A stretch of DNA of 11,034 bases, from the NCBI GenBank assembly GCA_963991775.1, contig CAXDRM010000044.1, positions 1-11,034 on the forward strand, given 5' to 3'. Below the pieces are notes generated by a model. The model ran no database searches. It saw only the letters and a list, made by a program, of their open reading frames with translations, and was not told where the DNA came from. Shown here piece by piece: positions 6,103 through 11,034 of this stretch. The DNA comes from CAXDRM01 sp963991775 (GTDB lineage: Bacteria > Pseudomonadota > Alphaproteobacteria > Rickettsiales > JABIRX01). Made by a program: the position numbers and the translations under genes. Each line of letters begins with the position of its first letter. Positions within the stretch are counted from its first letter, which is position 1.

Positions 6103-6648
6103 CTACCTAAGAAAAGAAACAACCTGTCTTACTCCTTTAACCCGACTAGCAATTTGTGCTGCTTTTCTTACCTCTTTTTTACTATCCACATCACCAAGCA
6201 AGTAAACTTGTCGATCATAAGTTTCGACATTGATATTTAAAGCTTTAACTTGTTGATTAAGTATCAGTCGAGATTTTACTTGGAAAGCAATAAGTTGATC
6301 ACGTAAATAGTTACGTTTTTTGGAAGTTTTATCAGTTTCATCCATTAATTCTTTAACGCCTTTAATCTTCCAGATTTTTTCTTTCAGCGCATAAAAATCA
6401 CCTGATTTGCTGATACGGCCAGTTAGTAAAACTCTGCCTTGGAAAGTTTGATGGTCAATGAAATCTTTTTTGTTTTTATGTTTTTTGATAAGCTGGCGCA
6501 CTTTAAGATTAATTTGCGTGTCGCTTACCGTGTCAGAAACTTCTTTATTATGTGTGGCATAATAAGCTCCAGAGAAGCTAGCAATAGCCACAGTCTCAAT
6601 ACAAGAGCTTAATAAAAAAGGTAATAATAAAATCGCGAATTTTCTCAT
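6103..6648 (-). CDS. BON-domain outer-membrane lipoprotein, DolP/YraP-like
   Basis: A 181-residue lipoprotein from ATG 6648. The signal peptide MRKFAILLLPFLLSSC has the lipobox LSSC, with lipidated Cys16. Two BON domains follow, at about 43-108 (GRVLLTGRI strand) and 115-181 (RQVYLLGDV, then VKGVRQVVSF). This is the architecture of DolP (YraP), an outer-membrane lipoprotein that binds anionic phospholipid and supports envelope integrity in E. coli. That role is inferred for this protein from fold and architecture. An alternative ATG at 6666 adds MHIFFI ahead of the signal peptide; I prefer 6648 because it gives a standard n-region. It lies between truA (51 bp upstream) and tadA (8 bp downstream), probably co-transcribed. 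Confidence 0.85.
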   Translation of the reverse strand: MRKFAILLLPFLLSSCIETVAIASFSGAYYATHNKEVSDTVSDTQINLKVRQLIKKHKNKKDFIDHQTFQGRVLLTGRISKSGDFYALKEKIWKIKGVKELMDETDKTSKKRNYLRDQLIAFQVKSRLILNQQVKALNINVETYDRQVYLLGDVDSKKEVRKAAQIASRVKGVRQVVSFLR

Positions 6649-6699
6649 AATAAAAAAAATATGCATATCAGCATAAAACTCTCATCCCAAAAAGCAATC

Positions 6700-7458
6700 T
6701 CATCTTGGTCGGTAAGAAATTTTTTCTAAATAAAGACCATGTGCCGGAGCAGTTTGACCAGCTTTAGTACGATCTTGTGCTGCGAAAATTTTTGTGATTA
6801 ATTCTGGTTGCGCTTTAGGATCTTGAGCGATTTCTACTAAGGTACCTACCATAATACGAATTTGATTATATAAAAATGATTCAGCTGCAAAATTTATAGT
6901 AATGACTTCGCCAGTTTTGCTTATCGAGATTTTATCGATTTGGCGTAGCGGATTAATAGTTTTTTTATCTTGGGTCATAAAGCTAGTAAAATCATGCTGG
7001 CCCAACAATAATTTACTAGCCTGGCGCATTTTATTTAAATCAATAGGCTGAATTTGATGCCATGCTCGTTTATATAATAAGGGTGATGGTGCGTTACGAT
7101 TTAAAATAAGATATTTATAATTTTTATATTTTGCCCCATAACGCGCATGAAAATCTACATTGGTTAAATTAGCTTTAACAATTTTTACTGCCTCAGCTTT
7201 AAGATGAAAATTTAATCCGCAAGTTAGGGTGTAAGCATCATATTTTTTGGGCAGATCAAAATGAATGATCTGGCCACGTGCATGCACTCCAGCATCGGTA
7301 CGGCTGGCACAGCTGATTTTACTCGCTACTCCTGAGAAAGCCAATATTGCTTGTTCAACTGCTTTAGCAACTGTGCTTAATTCTCCTTGTATTTGGCAAC
7401 CATGATAGTTACTACCATCATATTCTAGCGTTGCTTTATATCTATATAGTTTATTCAT
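6700..7458 (-). CDS. truA: tRNA pseudouridine(38-40) synthase
   Basis: Isomerises uridine to pseudouridine at positions 38, 39 and 40 in the anticodon stem-loop of many tRNAs. It has 252 residues, close to the usual 245-270. The catalytic motif SRTDAGVHARGQ carries nucleophile Asp55. Other family blocks are LEYDGSNYHGCQ at 11-22, NFHLKAEAVKI, FHARYGAKYKNYKY, HDFTSFM and the late FLYNQIRIMVGTL. The start is ATG 7458; there is no good Shine-Dalgarno, and the outer arm of a long hairpin repeat ends only 17 bp upstream, so translation or transcript stability may be affected by that structure. It is first in the close-packed run truA, BON lipoprotein, tadA, dioxygenase-like. Confidence 0.96.
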   Translation of the reverse strand: MNKLYRYKATLEYDGSNYHGCQIQGELSTVAKAVEQAILAFSGVASKISCASRTDAGVHARGQIIHFDLPKKYDAYTLTCGLNFHLKAEAVKIVKANLTNVDFHARYGAKYKNYKYLILNRNAPSPLLYKRAWHQIQPIDLNKMRQASKLLLGQHDFTSFMTQDKKTINPLRQIDKISISKTGEVITINFAAESFLYNQIRIMVGTLVEIAQDPKAQPELITKIFAAQDRTKAGQTAPAHGLYLEKISYRPR

Positions 7459-7475
7459 GATTAACTGATAATGCT

Positions 7476-7582
7476 CAAGAAGAGTGGGAGGTGCTTAGAG
7501 CGAGATTCCACAGAATTTTAGCAACTATCTTTGATAAAATTCGAGGACTGCCTGAGCGATTAAGTATCTCCCACTCTTCTTG
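7476..7582 (+). repeat. GAGCGA hairpin repeat, copy 2
   Basis: Second copy of the structured repeat, same orientation as that at 4544-4649. The core 7495-7563 differs from copy 1 at only a few positions, most in the apical loop. The outer stem is 22 bp (7476-7497 with 7561-7582), including two G-U pairs at the same places as in copy 1. Its outer sequence (CAAGAAGAGTG against CACTCTTCTTG) is unrelated to copy 1. The inner 12-bp stem has one mismatch (GAATTTTAGCAA against TTGATAAAATTC). It fills the 128-bp gap between the cysQ-like gene and truA. The pairing can be extended with two mismatches to the cysQ stop codon at 7587. Confidence 0.85.
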
Positions 7583-7586
7583 AAGA

Positions 7587-8339
7587 TTATGCTTTTGCTA
7601 CAAAATAAGGATTTAAAAAATCATTCTTAGCACCATAGAATAATTTATTATCTTCCAAATCAACCACCTTACCTCCAGCTGCATGCACAATTGCATCACC
7701 AGCTGCACTATCCCATTGCATCGTATCACCAAAATAAGGGTAAAGCTGTGCTTCCCCACTCGCAATTTTACAAAATTTTATTGCGCTAGAAATTACCGAA
7801 ATTTGAGCTGTATCATATTTTTTAATATAATCGGCAAATTCGATATTATTTTTCATGCGACCACTAGAAAGTATATGTAACGCCTGATTTTGTTTTTTGA
7901 CTTTAATAGGGATGATTTGACCAGTAGCACGTCTTAAAGCTGCTCCTTCATTATTGTTAAAATAGGTGCGTTTCTCAAAGGGCACATGAATAAAACCAAA
8001 TTCAGGACGATTATTTTTAATTTTAGCTAAGCAAATAGCAAAATCTTGATGCTTTTTGATAAAGGATGAAGTGCCATCTAAAGGATCTAAAAGCCAAAAT
8101 TCTGGATGTTTGGCAGCTTTGAGATTATCATGTTTTGCAGATTCCTCAGAGACAATTGGCAGATCAGAAATTTTTTTAAGACCAGCTTTAATCAAGCCAT
8201 CTGCAGCAAAATCAGCATTAGTAACAGGGCTATTATCCATTTTACTGGTGACTTCTAAATTTTGTACAAAATAATCAAGCAGTAAATTGCCTGCCTCATC
8301 TAATATTTTTATGATTTGATTTTGTAGTTCTAAATCCAT
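7587..8339 (-). CDS. cysQ: 3'(2'),5'-bisphosphate nucleotidase / inositol-monophosphatase family, CysQ-like
   Basis: A Mg-dependent, Li-sensitive-type phosphatase of the inositol monophosphatase superfamily, 250 residues. The metal-site motifs are present: SEES at 64-67, the signature WLLDPLDGTSSF at 82-93 (D85, D88), and the second motif QWDSAAGDAIVHAAGG at 208-223 (D210). Overall length and the D-x-x-x-W/Q-x-x-AGD arrangement favour CysQ, which removes the 3'-phosphate of adenosine 3',5'-bisphosphate. SuhB-type inositol monophosphatase cannot be excluded from sequence alone. No sulfate-assimilation gene is nearby. It starts at ATG 8339, divergent from ribF across an 86-bp gap. Downstream, hairpin repeat copy 2 separates it from truA. 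Confidence 0.85.
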   Translation of the reverse strand: MDLELQNQIIKILDEAGNLLLDYFVQNLEVTSKMDNSPVTNADFAADGLIKAGLKKISDLPIVSEESAKHDNLKAAKHPEFWLLDPLDGTSSFIKKHQDFAICLAKIKNNRPEFGFIHVPFEKRTYFNNNEGAALRRATGQIIPIKVKKQNQALHILSSGRMKNNIEFADYIKKYDTAQISVISSAIKFCKIASGEAQLYPYFGDTMQWDSAAGDAIVHAAGGKVVDLEDNKLFYGAKNDFLNPYFVAKA

Positions 8340-8377
8340 CTTTGAACTGTTAAAACACTGGAAAATTCAGTAAATTT

Positions 8378-8386
8378 TGCTATAAA
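8378..8386 (+). promoter_or_regulatory. extended -10 promoter candidate for ribF
   Basis: TGC followed by TATAAA (8381-8386) fits an extended -10 (TGn plus -10), which needs little from the -35; only a poor CTGGAA lies 17 bp upstream. Transcription would begin near 8393, some 33 nt before the ribF ATG. It lies in the divergent cysQ/ribF gap. Confidence 0.4.
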
Positions 8387-8425
8387 ATTGCGACGCTTTT
8401 CATTTATAGGATAGATTTTTTTGCA

Positions 8426-9352
8426 ATGCAATTAATTAGAAAATGTAATTTTAATCGTAGTGAAATTAAGCAGGCTGTGCTGGCCTTGGGTAATTTTGAA
8501 GGATTACATTTAGGGCATCAAGCCCTATTAGAAGAAACACGTAAACATGCAAAACAGCTGGGTGTACCAGCTGCAGTGATGACTTTTGAACCGCACCCGC
8601 TCACTTTATTGCGTAAACAAAAACAGGTTAAAATTTTTAGTTTAAGTGCCAAGATTAAGTTTATCAAAGAGCAGGGCATTGATATTTTATATTTGTTAAA
8701 TTTTAACCAAGAATTAGCCAATTTAACAGCGACAGAATTTTTAGAAAAAATCTTATTAGCACAATTAGAGATTAAAAAAATTGTAGTTGGTCATGATTTT
8801 ATTTTTGGTAAAAATCGTACAGGTAATGCAGAATTTTTAGCTCAGGCTGCAGAGGAATATGGCTTTGCTTTTACGCAAATAAAGCCACATAAATTAGCAG
8901 CAACTGATTTAATCTATTCTTCTACCGCAATTAGAGAGGCGCTTAATAATGCAGATCTAAATTTAGTAAAGCAGCTTTTAGGTAAAAATTACTTTATCTC
9001 AGGGCGCGTGATAAAAGGTCAGCAATTAGCTAGAGATTTAGGATATCCTACTGCGAATATAGCTTTGGGTGATTTATACCGACCAAAATTTGGGGTCTAT
9101 GCTGCAAAGATTACAGTAGGAGAAAAAATTTATCAGGCAGTTGCTAATCTTGGTATTAAACCAACTTTTGCTAATGAAGAACCTTTATTAGAAGTGCATT
9201 TATTTGATTTTGCGGGTGAGCTTTATGGACAAAAAATCAAAGTTGAACTGTTAAAATATTTGCGTGCAGAACAAAAATTTGGCGATATGATGATGCTTAC
9301 TAAACAAATTGCGCAGGATGTTAAAGATGCTCAAAAATTTTTTCACGGCTAA
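8426..9352 (+). CDS. ribF: bifunctional riboflavin kinase / FAD synthetase
   Basis: Phosphorylates riboflavin to FMN and adenylates FMN to FAD. It has 308 residues, the standard bifunctional length. The N-terminal nucleotidyltransferase domain has GNFEGLHLGH at 22-31 (commonly GxFDGxHxGH, so the Asp is Glu here), TFEPHP at 53-58, GHDFIFGKNRTG at 122-133 and YSSTAIR at 164-170. The C-terminal riboflavin kinase domain has GYPTAN at 206-211, NLGIKPTF at 241-248 and the catalytic Glu in LEVHLFDF (E256). There is no FMN riboswitch-like leader in the short upstream gap. The AGGA at 8408 is too far from the ATG to be a strong ribosome site. The 3' end overlaps the lspA start. Confidence 0.96.
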   Translation: MQLIRKCNFNRSEIKQAVLALGNFEGLHLGHQALLEETRKHAKQLGVPAAVMTFEPHPLTLLRKQKQVKIFSLSAKIKFIKEQGIDILYLLNFNQELANLTATEFLEKILLAQLEIKKIVVGHDFIFGKNRTGNAEFLAQAAEEYGFAFTQIKPHKLAATDLIYSSTAIREALNNADLNLVKQLLGKNYFISGRVIKGQQLARDLGYPTANIALGDLYRPKFGVYAAKITVGEKIYQAVANLGIKPTFANEEPLLEVHLFDFAGELYGQKIKVELLKYLRAEQKFGDMMMLTKQIAQDVKDAQKFFHG

Positions 9353-9845
9353 AAATTTTCTACCAAAAAATACTCACCTTTTTAACCAAGCAGTGATAAT
9401 CGTATTATTGGTTATTATAGCTGATTTATTAAGCAAAGTTTTGATCTTTAGCTATTTAGCTGATCATGGCTTATATCAGGTTGAGATCACAGGTTTTTTT
9501 AATATAGTTAGAGTATATAATACTGGCGTAAGTTTTGGTATGTTTGATGGTTTAGCTTATGGCAAACATTTAATTTCTATAGTTGCGTTACTAATTGTTG
9601 CTTACTTATATCATTGGCTCTGCACGATAGAGGATAAATTTTTGACCTATGCACTTAGTTTTGTGATTGGTGGAGCTTTTGGTAATACTATAGATCGTTT
9701 ATTAAATGGCTCAGTTGCTGATTTTTTAGATTTTCATTTTTTTAATTATCATTGGCCCGCTTTTAATGTAGCAGATAGTATGATTACTATAGGAGCATTT
9801 ATGATTATTTATGATGAGTTTTTTCGTAAAAAGAACAAAGGTTAA
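9327..9845 (+). CDS. lspA: lipoprotein signal peptidase (signal peptidase II)
   Basis: The inner-membrane aspartyl protease that cleaves prolipoprotein signal peptides ahead of the lipidated Cys. It has 172 residues from ATG 9327, which is 8 bases after an AGGA site at 9315. Earlier in-frame starts (TTG 9309, ATG 9318) lack such spacing. There are four membrane segments, at about 20-41, 79-98, 108-125 and 151-166. Conserved blocks are VRVYNTGVSFGMF (N65 within it), GAFGNTIDR and the catalytic pair in VADFLDF (D132) and AFNVADS (D150). The gene overlaps ribF by 26 bp. In many proteobacteria ileS lies between ribF and lspA; it is absent here. A small lipoprotein gene begins one base after the stop. 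Confidence 0.96.
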   Translation: MLKNFFTAKNFLPKNTHLFNQAVIIVLLVIIADLLSKVLIFSYLADHGLYQVEITGFFNIVRVYNTGVSFGMFDGLAYGKHLISIVALLIVAYLYHWLCTIEDKFLTYALSFVIGGAFGNTIDRLLNGSVADFLDFHFFNYHWPAFNVADSMITIGAFMIIYDEFFRKKNKG

Positions 9846-9846
9846 T

Positions 9847-10008
9847 ATGCGCATTATCTTATTATTTAGCTTGTTATTATGTGTGTCTTGCAAATATCAC
9901 AAGCCGCTTGAACAGCACCAATTATTAGTGCCAGAATTTGTGCAAGAAGATTACCCCGAATTATATGAAGTGTTTCAAGATGAAGCAAAAAAATCTAAGA
10001 AAAAATAA
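9847..10008 (+). CDS. 53-residue lipoprotein after lspA, possibly a minimal BamF-like (DUF3035) protein
   Basis: It encodes MRIILLFSLLLCVSC, a lipoprotein signal peptide with probable lipidated Cys15 (Cys12 is an alternative), then a 38-residue polar mature chain ending in KKSKKK. ATG 9847 is chosen because AAAGG at 9837-9841 lies 5 bases upstream and the signal peptide then starts cleanly; an in-frame ATG at 9811 lies inside lspA. The start is one base after the lspA stop, implying translational coupling. The mature chain has QLLVPEF, reminiscent of the P-L-x-x-P-P-D-F motif in alphaproteobacterial BamF/DUF3035 lipoproteins, which I recall being encoded next to lspA. That link rests on position and a short motif only. 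Confidence 0.7.
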   Translation: MRIILLFSLLLCVSCKYHKPLEQHQLLVPEFVQEDYPELYEVFQDEAKKSKKK

Positions 10009-10030
10009 TCACTTATTGCGAAACTTTAAT

Positions 10031-10059
10031 TTGACCCAACTAATAATTTATTATTAAAT
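10031..10059 (+). promoter_or_regulatory. sigma70-type promoter for the LPP20-type lipoprotein operon
   Basis: TTGACC (10031-10036, five of six consensus bases) and TTAAAT (10054-10059, four of six) are separated by 17 bp. Transcription would begin near 10066, leaving a ~20-nt leader with the ribosome site AAAGG at 10075-10078, 7 bases before the ATG. Confidence 0.5.
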
Positions 10060-10085
10060 AATCAAAAATTACGAAAGGTATAAAT

Positions 10086-10658
10086 ATGAAAAAAGCACTA
10101 TTACTTACATTATCAGCATTTTTGTTTTTTACAGCATGTGCAAAAAAAGAGCCTAGTTTGCAAGAGCAATCAGGTATTAATTTACCAGATTGGATTTTAG
10201 ATCCTTATGTTGAGGGTAAAATTGCTGCAGTTGGTATTGCACCAAAAAGCAAAGGTGGTTTTCAATTTCAGATTCCTCAAGCTGAGGCAGATGCACGTGC
10301 AAATATTGCGGCTCAATTAAACACTGAAGTATCGCGTTTAACTAAAAATGCTTTGCGTGCGGCGCGTATTGCTGAGCAAGAAGAGGTCGAAAATGTTTTT
10401 TCACAAGTAACTAAAAATCTTATCAAGAAGGTTCCTTTAAGAGGTGCTCGCAGAATTAATATTTACGTTGATCCTGATAAGGGTGATTTATATGTACATA
10501 TGGCTTTAGATAATGAAATGATTTTAACTCATTTTGAAAAAAGCCAAGATGTATATGCACAAGCTTTGAAAAATGCTTCTTTATCAAGAAAATCTTTGGA
10601 TAATGCTCAAGATGCAGTTAAAGAACTTTATGATGAGTTAGATAAAGAGTTACAGTAA
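10086..10658 (+). CDS. LPP20-family lipoprotein
   Basis: A 190-residue outer-envelope lipoprotein. The signal peptide is MKKALLLTLSAFLFFTAC, with Cys18 lipidated. It is followed by PDWILDPYVEGKIAAVGIAP at about 34-53 and the A-x-A-D-A-R-x-N-I-A block at 66-75. This is the usual LPP20 layout (P-x-W, then G-x-A, then A-D-x-A-R-x-x-L/I-A). The remainder is helical and charged, ending in a predicted coiled coil (about 155-190). LPP20 relatives include Helicobacter Lpp20 and Vibrio FlgP. The function here is unknown and no flagellar gene is in view. It has a clear AAAGG ribosome site. The stop codon overlaps the start of the next gene by one base (TAATG), so the genes form an operon. Confidence 0.85.
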   Translation: MKKALLLTLSAFLFFTACAKKEPSLQEQSGINLPDWILDPYVEGKIAAVGIAPKSKGGFQFQIPQAEADARANIAAQLNTEVSRLTKNALRAARIAEQEEVENVFSQVTKNLIKKVPLRGARRINIYVDPDKGDLYVHMALDNEMILTHFEKSQDVYAQALKNASLSRKSLDNAQDAVKELYDELDKELQ

Positions 10659-10822
10659 TGACTAGATTTATTGCGGCTATTATTGCATTAATTTTTTCTG
10701 TATCTTGTACCAGCAAGATAGATGAGGCTCGTCAGAAAAGAGCTGCTTATGATAAAAAAGTTAAGCAGACTGAGAAAAATTTTGATAAATTATATAATGA
10801 ATTAGAGGGAGACATAAAATGA
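10658..10822 (+). CDS. 54-residue mini-lipoprotein, unknown function
   Basis: It encodes MTRFIAAIIALIFSVSC, a hydrophobic signal peptide ending in Cys17 (lipobox S-V-S-C, with Ser instead of Leu at -3). A 37-residue, highly charged helical tail follows, with regularly spaced K, E and D (KIDEARQKRAAYDKKVKQ). The start overlaps the LPP20 gene stop by one base. The stop overlaps the next start by four bases (ATGA). This close packing supports a real translated gene despite its size. I do not recognise the family. Confidence 0.68.
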   Translation: MTRFIAAIIALIFSVSCTSKIDEARQKRAAYDKKVKQTEKNFDKLYNELEGDIK

Positions 10823-10989
10823 ACAAATTAGCCATTAGTTTTTTACTAATTTTACTTACTGCATGTGCTAGTAATAATTATGTGCAGACTTCACAAATTG
10901 ATTCAGATTATCTTACCGAGCCTGGCTTTGTTGAGGAGGGGCAGTTCTTAGATTCTCGTGAAATTATCACTGATATAATCTCAAACTAA
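10819..10989 (+). CDS. 56-residue mini-lipoprotein, unknown function
   Basis: It encodes MNKLAISFLLILLTAC, a textbook lipoprotein signal peptide (lipobox L-T-A-C, Cys16), then a 40-residue acidic mature chain (IDSDYLTEPGFVEEGQFLDS). A strong ribosome site AGAGGGA (10804-10810) lies 8 bases before the ATG, within the preceding gene. It is the third gene of the LPP20-led operon. The acidic tail contrasts with the lysine-rich tail of its neighbour, so the two could interact, but this is speculation. I do not recognise the family. Confidence 0.72.
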   Translation: MNKLAISFLLILLTACASNNYVQTSQIDSDYLTEPGFVEEGQFLDSREIITDIISN

Positions 10990-11034
10990 TTTTTATAGCG
11001 AAAGATTAAATTACATGAGTTGTTTTGTTATGTA

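Noticed and set aside
4544..7582. Composite transposon made of the truA-BON-tadA-dioxygenase genes and the two flanking repeats
   Set aside because: There is no transposase, no inverted terminal repeats of transposon type and no target-site duplication. The genes are housekeeping in character with codon use like their neighbours.
8340..8425. Riboswitch (FMN type) ahead of ribF
   Set aside because: The gap is 86 bp and AT-rich, without the conserved paired blocks of an FMN element, and too short to hold one plus the leader.
11015..11034. ATG at 11015 near the window end, as start of a next operon gene
   Set aside because: Only six codons are visible. The GAAAG at 11000-11004 is 10 bases away and weak, so there is not enough sequence to call a gene.

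Overview
The window looks like a chromosomal segment of an AT-rich, Rickettsiales-like alphaproteobacterium. It opens with the last ~105 bases of a 16S rRNA gene. Nothing resembling tRNA-Ile, tRNA-Ala or 23S rRNA follows; the next gene lies on the opposite strand. An isolated 16S gene is the classic arrangement of Rickettsiales. The low G+C content, strongly A/T-biased codon use, a lone YejE-type permease and many small lipoproteins fit that placement. The family cannot be fixed from this window. An intact SerA suggests a lineage that has kept some amino-acid biosynthesis.

Layout. 1-105: 16S 3' end. 106-526: no gene, but two tandem A-tract/hairpin/T-tract structures, probably terminators. 527-2280 (minus strand): a YgjP-like zinc peptidase and a YejE-like ABC permease. 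2281-2521: no gene, packed with inverted repeats. 2522-4099 (minus): serA, sharing a compact divergent promoter with a small plus-strand lipoprotein gene (4168-4521). 4544-4649: copy 1 of a hairpin repeat. 4669-7458 (minus): a tightly packed run transcribed in the order truA, two-BON-domain lipoprotein, tadA, exported intradiol-dioxygenase-like protein. 7476-7582: copy 2 of the hairpin repeat, just upstream of truA. 7587-8339 (minus): a CysQ-like phosphatase. 8426-10008 (plus): ribF, lspA and a 53-residue lipoprotein. 10086-10989 (plus): a promoter-led operon of an LPP20-type lipoprotein and two further mini-lipoproteins.

Functionally the segment mixes core housekeeping with envelope proteins. 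Housekeeping genes cover tRNA modification (truA, tadA), flavin cofactors (ribF), serine synthesis (serA) and nucleotide/inositol phosphate hydrolysis (cysQ-like). Envelope genes are lspA and up to six predicted lipoproteins, which LspA would process, plus YejE and the exported dioxygenase-like protein.

The least ordinary item is the ~106-bp repeat present twice in the same orientation. Its core, including two unpaired strands of an internal loop, is nearly identical between copies. Its outer 21-22 bp stem differs in sequence but stays fully paired, with two G-U wobbles at matching positions. That is the signature of conserved RNA or DNA secondary structure, and the two copies bracket the truA-to-dioxygenase gene run.
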